A stretch of 12,387 nt of DNA from CAZSNT01 sp964607765 (GTDB lineage: Bacteria; Verrucomicrobiota; Lentisphaeria; Oligosphaerales; JABHEG01), in contig CAZSNT010000238.1 of assembly GCA_964607765.1 (NCBI GenBank), positions 1-12,387 on the forward strand. The letters are read 5' to 3'. Below the pieces are notes generated by a model. That model did no database searches, was not told the origin of the DNA, and worked only from the letters and a program-made list of their open reading frames with translations. A program made the translations under genes and the position numbers. Shown piece after piece: positions 1 through 7,490 of this stretch; the stretch's first letter is position 1, and every line of letters begins with the position of its first letter.

Positions 1-76
1 GCACGTGGTTCCTGTGCTGTATGTAACGGTAATTCGCTGCCTGCAGATTCCAGCTTAACGCTTACGTGTTTCCAGC

Positions 77-299
77 CTGGATTATTCGTGGAACTCCCCT
101 TCAGGGAGCGCAACTGTCCTTGCCTCAATCTGTTCCAGGGGTTCCACCCCTGGCTGAAACGTTCGTCCCCGTTGGGGACGGCGGTCGCCACAGGCGACCA
201 ACATCATAGCCTGGGGCAACGCCCTGGGAATCAATGGGATATGGTAGACACCGCTCCCTGAAGGGGAGCCACACCTGCCCCCGTTCATGAATAATCCAG
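77..299. repeat. MITE-like inverted-repeat element made of serial hairpins
   Basis: The ends are perfect 11-bp inverted repeats (CTGGATTATTC at 77-87, its complement at 289-299). A second perfect 17-bp inverted pair, CTCCCCTTCAGGGAGCG, lies inside them (94-110 and 252-268). Between the arms sit four consecutive small hairpins. They are 135-141/147-153 (CCAGGGG, loop TTCCA), 164-170/174-180 (CGTCCCC, loop GTT), 183-189/193-199 (GGTCGCC, loop ACA), and 210-217/221-228 (CCTGGGGC, loop AAC, two wobble pairs). No plausible protein is encoded. The element ends at 299 and the stop codon of the neighbouring gene begins at 301, so it forms that gene's 3' end and may help terminate transcription (inference). 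It is probably a dispersed non-autonomous element, but copy number cannot be judged from one window. Confidence 0.75.
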
Positions 300-300
300 A

Positions 301-1467
301 CTAGCGTGTTTTCCGCGTCTTGCCGCGTTTCCTGGCGACGGCTTCGTTGTAGTGTTGGCACTGGTCAGCCAGTCTGCCCCACGCGTCGTCCGCTTCGTCG
401 TTGTCGAGGCGCCAGTCTCGGTTGGTGTCGTGCGGCAGCACGCCCACCAGTCCGATCACAAACTCCCGCGCGGCCTGACTTTCCGTCTTGTCCAGGGCCC
501 CGTCTTTGTCCCCGTCGAAGAGCGCCAGAATCTGGGAAGAGCACTCCGCAAAACGCTCGACGAGTGTCGAGAAGCCCTTCTCCAGCTCATCCTCTTCGAT
601 GAGCAGGTTTTCGTTGGCGTCGAAGGTGCCAACCTGCGTTCCGACGTGCAGGAACGTGGCGCCTTCGGTGAATGCGCTCGCTTTCTTCTCGCGTTCCGCA
701 CCCGCGGCGAACTGCAGGCGTCGCGCCAGGCCGCCCACCGTTTCCATCTGCTCCTCCGTCAGGCCGACTTCCTGCTTGAGGAAGCGTACAAGCTCCGGAT
801 CCACCTCGAATTTCTTGCCTTCGGCACGCATCTCCATGACCAGTTTCAGCATGCCCTCCAACGCTGGCTCAATCTGCTCGGGCTCCAGTCCGGCGCCCCT
901 GAGAGCCCCCTGGACACGGGCGAGCACCTCGGGTGCAACGCCGAGTTTCCCGAACTGGGCCGCCAGTGTCGGCCCTTGGGCTTCCCCTATGCGAACCAGC
1001 TTGATCTGGGTCGGCTCCGGGCCCTCGATGGTGATCAGGATTGTGTTGTCGTCCTCCGGGTGATGCCGTATGCGCATGCTGCCCTGTTCACCCCTGCCGC
1101 CCGTGAACTCCAGCGCGAGAACAGCGTCGCCGTCAACCACGTCCCACTTGCCTCTGCTGCCCCCGCCGCGGCTCGTGGCGCCGACATGATACACGTCGCC
1201 GGTCCGGGCATTGAGGCCCATGAACGCAGTCGTCTGCTCGTGAGGAGACCATGTGCTGATCTCAACCAGGTGTTCTTCGAAGCGCCAGGCGTAGGTCACC
1301 TTCAGCTTCTTGCCGCGCGTTTCCGCATCGATCCAGTCGCCGATCACCTGCTCGAACCCGTATTCGCGCAATACGTCACCCAGCGTTGCGGGCGCCTCCT
1401 GCGCGGCGCACACCAGCGCCAGCCCGCAGGACAGTGCAAGACAGAGAGTTGCTTGGAATGATCGCAT
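301..1467 (-). CDS. Secreted EF-hand protein with N-terminal beta-rich domain
   Basis: The 388-residue product begins with a signal peptide (about residues 1-22). A beta-rich region follows (about 28-160; its opening 'IGDW' and alternating strands suggest a lipocalin/DUF1579-like fold, a weak assignment). A charged helical region spans about 165-262. The C-terminus has three calcium-binding EF-hand loops: D283-E294, D318-E329 and D347-E358. Each has acidic or Asn ligands at loop positions 1, 3 and 5 and Glu at 12. A longer reading begins at 1497, but the ATG at 1467 is preferred because GGGAGGG lies 9 nt upstream (1477-1483) and the signal peptide starts there. The ribosome site lies inside the last codons of the upstream gene, which ends 2 nt before this start, so translational coupling is likely. 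The EF-hand half is paralogous to that upstream gene. The specific role is unknown; calcium-dependent envelope or extracellular function is inferred. Confidence 0.85.
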   Translation of the reverse strand: MRSFQATLCLALSCGLALVCAAQEAPATLGDVLREYGFEQVIGDWIDAETRGKKLKVTYAWRFEEHLVEISTWSPHEQTTAFMGLNARTGDVYHVGATSRGGGSRGKWDVVDGDAVLALEFTGGRGEQGSMRIRHHPEDDNTILITIEGPEPTQIKLVRIGEAQGPTLAAQFGKLGVAPEVLARVQGALRGAGLEPEQIEPALEGMLKLVMEMRAEGKKFEVDPELVRFLKQEVGLTEEQMETVGGLARRLQFAAGAEREKKASAFTEGATFLHVGTQVGTFDANENLLIEEDELEKGFSTLVERFAECSSQILALFDGDKDGALDKTESQAAREFVIGLVGVLPHDTNRDWRLDNDEADDAWGRLADQCQHYNEAVARKRGKTRKTR

Positions 1468-1469
1468 GG

Positions 1470-2030
1470 CTAGTTTCCCTCCCGCTTCTGCTTCCACTCG
1501 CGAAGCGTGGCTTTGGCGCTCTCCGTCTCGTCATCGTCCAGTTTGCCGTCTTTGTTCTTGTCGAATCTCTTGAGAGTGCCCTCGTTCTGACGTTCACACG
1601 CGCCGCTCACTCCCTCCCACGCCTGCTCCGACTCCGCCTCGTCCACCTTCCAGTCCCGGTTGCGGTCGTAGCGCAGCATTCCCGCGAGGCCGAGCAGACA
1701 CTTGCGCGCTGCTTGACTCTCCGCCTCGTTCAAAGCCCCGTCTTTGTCCTCATCGAACAACGCCAGCAGCTTGCTGTAACGCTGCTCGTGCGCGTCGAGC
1801 ACCTTCAGGAAGCCCTGCTCGAGCTCGCCTTCCTCGATAGTCATGTTGCCGTCCGTGTCCATCGTGTTCACTTGCGTGCGGACAAAGACAACCGTGGCGC
1901 CCTCAGCCAGGATTGAGCCGTCTTTCTTGCCCTTGCCGCCCCGCGTCGCGCCCCGTTTCCCGCCCTGGGCGCCGGCGGCGCAGGCCACCAGCAGCGCTGC
2001 GATCAATGTCACCCGATATTGCCTTCCCAT
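1470..2030 (-). CDS. EF-hand lipoprotein, four calcium-binding loops
   Basis: The product is 186 residues. The N-terminus is a lipoprotein-type signal with lipobox L14-V15-A16-C17, so it is probably lipid-anchored outside the cytoplasm. A Gly/Lys-rich linker (about 20-38) follows, then four canonical 12-residue EF-hand loops: D58-E69, D93-E104, D122-E133 (Trp instead of Gly at loop position 6) and D157-E168. I chose the ATG at 2030 because AAGGA lies about 10 nt upstream and the hydrophobic signal starts immediately. An in-frame ATG at 2054 lacks a ribosome site. The stop is 2 nt before the next EF-hand gene, and the pair probably forms an operon. Residues 41-150 align without gaps to residues 266-375 of the downstream paralogue, with roughly 53 of 110 identical by hand count. 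Small secreted EF-hand proteins are common in Planctomycetota and relatives; their roles are mostly unknown. Confidence 0.85.
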   Translation of the reverse strand: MGRQYRVTLIAALLVACAAGAQGGKRGATRGGKGKKDGSILAEGATVVFVRTQVNTMDTDGNMTIEEGELEQGFLKVLDAHEQRYSKLLALFDEDKDGALNEAESQAARKCLLGLAGMLRYDRNRDWKVDEAESEQAWEGVSGACERQNEGTLKRFDKNKDGKLDDDETESAKATLREWKQKREGN

Positions 2031-2418
2031 TGCTTCTCTGTCCTTTCTGTTCATCGTGTGTGGACTGTTGTGTTCCGGGAGTGTTACGCGGCATAACGTA
2101 CCAGTTCGCGCACCGGAATTCCCGCATTGCTCTCGGGGGATTGTGGGAGTGCCTGTTGATCCCAGGCTACCGGCCGGTCTCGGCGAACACGCGCCATTGC
2201 CATTCGCCAGTGTGCGGGTTGATGGCCTCGAGGGCGCGCGGCGCGCATTGCGTGCGTGTCTGGATACAGATATAGTAGGGATATGGACCGAACTGTGACC
2301 AGAACCGGTCGCATCTGCGAGCGACGGCGGGATGACTTTGTGCCGGGCACACCGGCGAGTCGGCTTTCCCTCGTCTGGCCGCTCACCCGCGAAGTTGCTT
2401 CCCTGAGTAAGCGCCACG
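2031..2418. other. Intergenic region without a supported gene
   Basis: This 388-nt gap lies between two divergent genes. No frame looks convincingly coding. On the minus strand, about 2170-2280 gives a short stretch resembling a quinoprotein repeat (INPHTGEWQW), but it is interrupted by a stop and has no start or partner sequence. It could be a degraded PQQ-repeat fragment or chance. The region presumably holds promoters for both flanking genes; I see no clear -35/-10 pair. Confidence 0.4.
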
Positions 2419-2886
2419 ATGCTGAACGACGATTACAGAGAGATGTTGCAGTGTTTAGCCGACGAAAAGGCTGAATTCCTGCTCGTGGGCGCTTATGCCT
2501 TGGCCGTGCATGGCTATCCAAGAGCCACGATGGACATCGACATCTGGGTACTGCCTTCACGAGACAATGCGGTAGCAGTATTGCGCGCACTGCGCAGGTT
2601 TGGGGCTCCGCTTCACGGGCTGACCATCGATGATCTGCAGCGGGATGATACGATCTTCCAGATCGGGGTCGCACCCAGGCGCATCGACATCATCACCGGC
2701 GCGTCCGGTCTGCGCTTCGAGGAGGCGTGTTCGAATGCTCTGGAGGTCGAGATCGAGGGTCTGCGCATTCGCGTTCCATCAGTCGCTGACCTCATCCGTA
2801 ACAAGAGGGCATCGGCTCGGACCAAGGACATCGCGGATGCAGAAGCGCTTGAAGACCTGCTCCGTGCGGGGACGGGCGACACCTGA
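2419..2886 (+). CDS. Minimal nucleotidyltransferase-fold protein (AbiEii/DUF6036-like)
   Basis: The 155-residue product has the layout of a stand-alone nucleotidyltransferase. A GAYALAVHG helix turn (24-32) is followed by R-x-T-x-D-I-D, with D39 and D41 as metal ligands, and a third Asp at D90 in RRIDIIT. The C-terminal Lys/Arg/Asp pattern (N128-K129-R130, K136-D137, D140) is characteristic of DUF6036 and AbiEii-like families. Such proteins transfer nucleotides to RNA, protein or small molecules, and many act as toxins or in antitoxin pairs. No HEPN, AbiEi-like or other antitoxin is adjacent: upstream is a 388-nt gap and downstream a convergent sulfatase. There is no obvious ribosome site before the ATG. 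Function is inferred from the fold only. The gene may be a solitary remnant of a mobile or defence module, or an independent enzyme. Confidence 0.8.
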   Translation: MLNDDYREMLQCLADEKAEFLLVGAYALAVHGYPRATMDIDIWVLPSRDNAVAVLRALRRFGAPLHGLTIDDLQRDDTIFQIGVAPRRIDIITGASGLRFEEACSNALEVEIEGLRIRVPSVADLIRNKRASARTKDIADAEALEDLLRAGTGDT

Positions 2887-2944
2887 AGGGCTGCCCCGGA
2901 AATGCTCTGCTGCGCGTTCCCATGCCTCGGGGGATGGAGCCACT

Positions 2945-2968
2945 GTAGCACGGGTCTCCTGACCCGTG
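2945..2968. repeat. GTAG-flanked hairpin repeat, copy A
   Basis: GTAG (2945-2948) is followed by a perfect 8-bp stem, CACGGGTC (2949-2956) and GACCCGTG (2961-2968), around a TCCT tetraloop. A second copy near 12339 has the same flank and loop but a different, still perfectly paired stem. This copy lies between the convergent ends of the nucleotidyltransferase and sulfatase genes. It could reduce read-through there, although no T-run follows on either side. Confidence 0.75.
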
Positions 2969-3001
2969 GTGCGGTACTGGGACAACCCCCGTGTTTGCCG
3001 T

Positions 3002-4909
3002 CTACTTCCCGATCACACCGAGCTCGGCGACCGACGCCCACGGGCCGCCGTTGACCTCAGACAGGGCGCGCAGCATGACGTACCGGCCCTTGACCGGCTC
3101 GAACGTCACGTCCTGCGCGTCCTTTGCTTTCTTCAAGGTGGCTTTGGCGACGGGCTTGCCGAAACCGTTTGGCTTGCCGGCGACGAAGAACTCGCAGTCC
3201 TTGATCGCGCCGTTCCAACCGCCGTCCTGGCGCGCCATGTACCGGAACCCGCGCACGCTGTGCTCCGCACCGAGGTCGACGACCAGTTCGTGCGGGTGCT
3301 TGCCCGGGCCGTCTTTGAAAGCCGTGTGCCAGATCGAGCGAGGATCGCCGTCGATTGCGAACTTCGCAAGTTTGCTGTTGAATTTCGACTCGCTGCTCGC
3401 GCGCACCACCTTGAAGGCCTTGCTCGGGATCAGGCCCTGCTGCGGCATTGACTTGGTCTTGAAGCTGGGCTTCTTGCTGTCTCCGAACTTGGCCTGGCGG
3501 TCCTTCTCGTGGATGGCGCGGTCTTGGAATGTGCCGGGTACGGCGTCCTCGTGGGCCTGTTCCGCGTACTGGGCGAGCTTCGCAACGATGCCGGGGTGGT
3601 CCGCGGCCACGTCAGTTTTCTCCTCGATGTCTTTGCTCAGATCGTAGAGCTGCCAGGGGGCGTTGGCCTTGGACCGGATCGCTTTCCAGAGCCCCATGCG
3701 CACCGCGGCCTGACTGCCCGCCTCCCAGTACAGGTACTCGTGCAACTGCTGCTTGCGGCCGGCCACGCCCTCGCCGAGTAGTTCGGGCAGGATGGAGATG
3801 CCGTCGATGTCGTCGGGCACGGGGGCGCCGGCGAGCTCGGCTGCGGTGGGCAGCACGTCCGGGAAGTACCAGAGCAGGTCACTCACCCGGTTCGGCTTGA
3901 TCCTGCCGGCCCAGTGCGCGATCATGGGCACTCGCAGGCCGCCCTCGTACAGGTTGCCCTTGTGGCCGCGGAACGCGACTCCCGTCTTCGGGTTCACGTT
4001 CGGGCCATGGAAGCCGCGCGGTCGGTCTTTAGTGCGGAAGTAGTCGTTCCCGCCGTTGTCGCCGCAGAAGAAGATGATGGTGTTCTCGTAGACGCCGAGC
4101 TCTTTGAGCAGCGCTACGACTTCGCCCACATTCCGGTCCACCATGGTGACCATGGCCGCGTAGCGCCTGGCGTCCTCCGGCCAGTCCTTGTCTTTGTACA
4201 GCGCCCAGGCCGGGTCGGCGTCTGGAATGTCGAATATGCCGTGCGGCGGCGTGATCGGGAAGTAGGCGAAGAACGGGCGCTTCGCGTTCTGCCGAATGAA
4301 CTTCAGGCCCTCGTTCATGATCACGTAATGCGTATAGGTCTTGCCGTCTCGGCCGCCCTTGTTCTCTGCCAACGGCACTTCTTCGCTGTTGCGGATCAGG
4401 TACTTGGGGTAGTAACTGTGTGCGTGGACCTGGTCGTAGTAGCCCACGAACACGTCGAACCCGTGCTTCTCCGGCACGCCTGTGGAGCCGCGGCCGCCGC
4501 AGCCCCACTTGCCGAATCCGCCCGTTGCATACCCCACACGTTTGAGCACGGATGCAACGGTCTCTTCACCTTCGCGCAGCGGTGTGCCGCCGTCGTTCCT
4601 GCGCACGGACGTGTGCCCGGTGTGCTTGCCCGTCATCAGGCAACAGCGAGTTGGCGCACACACCGAGGCCCCGGCGAGCGCCTGCGTGAACCGCACACCC
4701 TCGCTTGCCAGTCGGTCGATGTTCGGGGTCTGAATGTTGGGATGCCCCATGCACGACAGTTCGTAGTAACCGAGCTCGTCCGCCATGATGTAGACGATGT
4801 TCGGCTTCTGTTCCGGGTTGGTCGGCGCGGCAAATGCGTGCGGCGCAGCGGCAGCGGCAACGGCGGCGCCGGAGAGCTGCTGAAGGAACGTGCGGCGAGT
4901 GCTGGACAT
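3002..4909 (-). CDS. Secreted sulfatase with C-terminal F5/8-type domain
   Basis: The 635-residue product hydrolyses sulfate esters, probably on polysaccharides; the substrate is not deducible. A twin-arginine-like signal starts S-T-R5-R6-T-F-L (1-28). The sulfatase domain follows (about 36-460). Its active-site signature C84-A-P-T-R88 with L91-M-T-G94 marks the Cys that is matured to formylglycine. Metal and substrate residues include D44, H223 in the PPH motif, D284-N285 and K317 in GHKGN. The C-terminal region (about 500-634) reads as a discoidin/F5/8-type C (CBM32-like) sugar-binding domain, with IDGDPRSIWHT and LVVDLG typical of that fold. I chose the ATG at 4909 because GGAG lies 6 nt upstream and the export signal begins there; the longer upstream reading is non-coding in character. 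The gene is divergent from a second sulfatase. No formylglycine-generating enzyme is in the window. Confidence 0.93.
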   Translation of the reverse strand: MSSTRRTFLQQLSGAAVAAAAAPHAFAAPTNPEQKPNIVYIMADELGYYELSCMGHPNIQTPNIDRLASEGVRFTQALAGASVCAPTRCCLMTGKHTGHTSVRRNDGGTPLREGEETVASVLKRVGYATGGFGKWGCGGRGSTGVPEKHGFDVFVGYYDQVHAHSYYPKYLIRNSEEVPLAENKGGRDGKTYTHYVIMNEGLKFIRQNAKRPFFAYFPITPPHGIFDIPDADPAWALYKDKDWPEDARRYAAMVTMVDRNVGEVVALLKELGVYENTIIFFCGDNGGNDYFRTKDRPRGFHGPNVNPKTGVAFRGHKGNLYEGGLRVPMIAHWAGRIKPNRVSDLLWYFPDVLPTAAELAGAPVPDDIDGISILPELLGEGVAGRKQQLHEYLYWEAGSQAAVRMGLWKAIRSKANAPWQLYDLSKDIEEKTDVAADHPGIVAKLAQYAEQAHEDAVPGTFQDRAIHEKDRQAKFGDSKKPSFKTKSMPQQGLIPSKAFKVVRASSESKFNSKLAKFAIDGDPRSIWHTAFKDGPGKHPHELVVDLGAEHSVRGFRYMARQDGGWNGAIKDCEFFVAGKPNGFGKPVAKATLKKAKDAQDVTFEPVKGRYVMLRALSEVNGGPWASVAELGVIGK

Positions 4910-5504
4910 GGTAGACTCCAGGTCGGATTGACGTGCAATTGCGGTGCAGAAATATGCAGAGATCGCCACAGATTGCCAGTGCGGGAGGGAGGGACGGTGC
5001 AATGCTGTCAACTTCCTATTGCAGATTGCAGAATGAGAATCGCAGATTGCCAATCGGCTTCCCGTGCCGCAACGGAGCTGTGGTCGGGAATCTCCATTCT
5101 TCATTCTGCAATCCACACTTACGTGCGCCTTCTTTAGAGAAAGTCGACAGCATTGGGGGAGCGGTGAGAGACCAGGGCTCGATGACCGCCGCGTATGGCG
5201 GAGCAGCCGGTCAGCCAGGTCGGGAGCAGAGCGCACCCGTGCCGCTCGGCCGTCGCCGCGCCGTAGCAGCGCTCTGCCGCGCCCGCGAAGGCGGGGGGCC
5301 GCGCGGCCTACTTGCGGATGGTCGGCGGGCAGCCCCTGACCGCTATGCGCCACCGGAAACTGGGGCATTGCATGGCGGATCGGAGGGCGCTCGCGCACGC
5401 AGGGTTTGCCTGCTATCTTCTACACCGATTCTGGGTTACTTTCCACCCGGGCCGCATTGGCGGGTCGTGGCCCAGTCCAGCTCCACTTGAGGATTGAGAG
5501 GACA
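4910..5504. other. Divergent intergenic region between two sulfatases
   Basis: About 595 nt with no supported gene. Open frames exist on both strands but have skewed Arg/Ala/Gly composition and no recognisable motif. The half near the minus-strand sulfatase contains an imperfect inverted repeat (5024-5040 and 5096-5113) and several GCAGATTGC-like words. The other half (about 5160-5400) is very GC-rich. Control signals for both sulfatases must lie here, but I cannot place a clear promoter. Confidence 0.5.
5024..5113. repeat. Imperfect inverted repeat in sulfatase intergenic region
   Basis: The left arm GATTGCAGAATGAGAAT (5024-5040) is repeated in inverted orientation at 5096-5113, with one extra A. 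The arms flank a 55-nt centre. The word GCAGATTGC recurs at 5021-5029 and 5042-5050, so the arms and the nearby sequence share a short repeated vocabulary. It may be a dispersed palindromic repeat or an operator-like region; neither is proven. Confidence 0.55.
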
Positions 5505-7430
5505 ATGAAGCTCCACATGAACAGACGCGAATTCACGAAATTGAGTTGTGCAGCGGGCCTGGCATCAGTCGGAAGCACGGCGCTCGGCGCCAAACCGACG
5601 AAGCCCAACCTGCTCATCATCCACACCGACGAGCACAACTTCCGCACGCTCGGCTGTTACCGCGCACAGCTCAGTGAGGACCAGGCCTGTGTTTGGGGCA
5701 AGGACGTGAAGGTGGACACGCCGCACATCGACTCGCTCGCCCGCGACGGCGCGCTGTGTACGAGCCATTACGCCGCCTCGCCCGTGTGCACGCCGTCCCG
5801 TGCGTCGCTGATTTCCGGGCTGTACCCGATTGCCACAGGTGCGCCGAGCAATAACCTGCCCCTGAACGATGATCTCGTGAGCTTCGCCGAGATCCTCAGA
5901 CGCAACGGCTACGCCACGTCCTACGTCGGCAAATGGCACCTGGACGGACCGGCCAAGCCCGGCTGGGCGCCCAAGCGCCAGTTCGGGTTCAGTGACAATC
6001 GCTACATGTTCAACCGCGGGCACTGGAAGATGTTTGAGGATACGTCTGATGGGCCGCGCGTGAAAGCGCGAGACGGCAAGGACAAGCCGAGCTACGGCAT
6101 CGACGTGGCTGACAAGGCGTCCTTCGCAACCGATTTCCTCACGGACAAAGTGCTGGAGATCATCGAGCGCGACAAGGACAAGCCGTTCTGCGTGCTGTTG
6201 TCGCTGCCGGACCCGCACGGGCCGAACAGTGTGCGTGCGCCGTACGACACCATGTACGCAGACCTGGAGTTCAAGAACCCGCGCACCATGGATGCGGACG
6301 CCGCGACCATGCCCAAGTGGGTGAACCTCGGCAAGGGCGCTGTGAAGAGCCTGAACCAGACGCAGATGCAGCAGTATTTCGGCATGGTCAGATGCATCGA
6401 CGACAACGTCGGGCGGATGCTGAAAGACCTCGAGAGTCGGGGGTTGGCGAAGAACACCATCGTTGTATTCACCGCGGACCACGGCGACCTCATGGGCGAA
6501 CACAAGAAGCACAACAAGGGACTGCCCTACGAGACGTCCGCCTGCGTCCCGTTCGTGATACGTTTCCCCGGCCGCATCGCGTCTGGCAAGGTCATCCGAA
6601 CTGCCCAGACAAATGCGGACTTCGCACCGACCATCCTCGCGATGATGGGCTTCGCGGGACAGCTTCCGGACTGCCACGGCGGAGACGTATCCGCTGATTT
6701 CGTGAGCCCGGCCAAGGAGGTGCGGGACGAGAACCGGATCGTGTACTTCACGAACTCAGGAAGCCAATGGGTTGCCGCGGTCAGCGACCGGTACAAGCTC
6801 GTGCTCTCGCCGAAGGACCGTCCGTGGCTGTTTGACCTGGAGAAGGACCCGGACGAGCTGATCAACTTCTTCGACAATCCGGAGTACGAAGCGATAGCCG
6901 GCAAGCTCATGACCGAGCTGAAAGCGCAGCTGAAGCGCTACGGCGACCCCGCACTGGAGCGAGTCGAGCTCATCTACGACTCCGAGACCCCTGTTCCTGA
7001 GGGCGCCACAAAGGCAAAGGGCGCCGGGGGCACAGACGGCAAGGTGCTCAAGCCGGACGCCGCAGGAGACGACGGGCTGCTGATCGATGCTGCGGACATC
7101 GCAAAGGACGCAACGGGCGGCAAACGCCGGTCCTGGAGCCGCGCGCTCACCGTGCCGCCCGGTTCCTTTGCCCCGAACACCACCTATCAGCTGATCATCG
7201 ACTGGGAGTCCAAAGGCCTGACCGACGGCGCCGATTTCTTCGCCAACTTCATCTGCGACGGGGCGGGCGGGCGCAAGAAGCAGCTCAAAACCTGGACGGG
7301 GAAGAGCGGCGAGACCGGCACGATGACCACAGGCTTGAAGACGGACGCGTCCAAGAAGTGGACGCTCGCGGTCGGGGTCAGGGGCAAAGGCCATCTGGTC
7401 GTCAAGCGGATCCAGATAGGGAGGAAGTAA
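5505..7430 (+). CDS. Secreted sulfatase with unassigned C-terminal domain
   Basis: The product is 641 residues. A twin-arginine-like leader (N6-R7-R8-E-F-T) and hydrophobic stretch cover about 5-29. The sulfatase core (about 34-485) has the formylglycine signature C95-T-P-S-R99 with S104-G105, metal residues D42 in HTDEH and D325-H326 in TADHGD, and the conserved GKWH motif at 142-145. The core is a usual length, but about 140 further residues follow. They are Gly/Lys-rich to about 520, then alternating beta strands to the end (W567, W597, LVVKRIQIG), which look like an accessory beta-sandwich I cannot name. GAGAGGA lies close before the ATG at 5505; the ATG at 5517 is an alternative start, 4 residues shorter. 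The sequence differs clearly from the divergent sulfatase, so the pair is not a recent duplication. They probably act on different sulfate groups of a related substrate (inference). Confidence 0.93.
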   Translation: MKLHMNRREFTKLSCAAGLASVGSTALGAKPTKPNLLIIHTDEHNFRTLGCYRAQLSEDQACVWGKDVKVDTPHIDSLARDGALCTSHYAASPVCTPSRASLISGLYPIATGAPSNNLPLNDDLVSFAEILRRNGYATSYVGKWHLDGPAKPGWAPKRQFGFSDNRYMFNRGHWKMFEDTSDGPRVKARDGKDKPSYGIDVADKASFATDFLTDKVLEIIERDKDKPFCVLLSLPDPHGPNSVRAPYDTMYADLEFKNPRTMDADAATMPKWVNLGKGAVKSLNQTQMQQYFGMVRCIDDNVGRMLKDLESRGLAKNTIVVFTADHGDLMGEHKKHNKGLPYETSACVPFVIRFPGRIASGKVIRTAQTNADFAPTILAMMGFAGQLPDCHGGDVSADFVSPAKEVRDENRIVYFTNSGSQWVAAVSDRYKLVLSPKDRPWLFDLEKDPDELINFFDNPEYEAIAGKLMTELKAQLKRYGDPALERVELIYDSETPVPEGATKAKGAGGTDGKVLKPDAAGDDGLLIDAADIAKDATGGKRRSWSRALTVPPGSFAPNTTYQLIIDWESKGLTDGADFFANFICDGAGGRKKQLKTWTGKSGETGTMTTGLKTDASKKWTLAVGVRGKGHLVVKRIQIGRK

Positions 7431-7469
7431 AGGTCGGCGGCTTCAGAGGATCCAGTCGTACCGGTCCTG

Positions 7470-7490
7470 GAGCCTGATACCGGCAGGCTC
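7470..7490 (+). terminator. Possible terminator hairpin after sulfatase
   Basis: A perfect 7-bp stem, GAGCCTG (7470-7476) and CAGGCTC (7484-7490), has a 7-nt loop and lies about 40 nt after the sulfatase stop. No T-run follows, so it is not a standard intrinsic terminator. It may only stabilise the transcript end. Confidence 0.3.

Noticed and set aside
77..299. CRISPR array or tRNA-like structure
   Set aside because: The hairpins differ in sequence and there are no equal repeats with unique spacers. No tRNA-type arms or CCA end fit.
352..1461. Long plus-strand open frame opposite the EF-hand gene
   Set aside because: It is the antisense shadow of the minus-strand gene, which has a signal peptide, EF-hand motifs and a ribosome site. 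The plus-strand translation has no motifs.
2167..2352. Possible quinoprotein repeat fragment on the minus strand
   Set aside because: INPHTGEWQW resembles a PQQ repeat strand, but the match is about ten residues, is followed by a stop and has no continuing partner. Too short to call a pseudogene.
3914..5137. 407-residue plus-strand open frame across the first sulfatase
   Set aside because: Antisense shadow of a gene with clear sulfatase signatures. The translation has no recognisable domain.
5160..5400. Possible gene or transposase remnant in the sulfatase intergenic region
   Set aside because: Open frames here are Arg/Ala/Gly-rich, typical of high-GC non-coding DNA, and none has a motif or a ribosome site.
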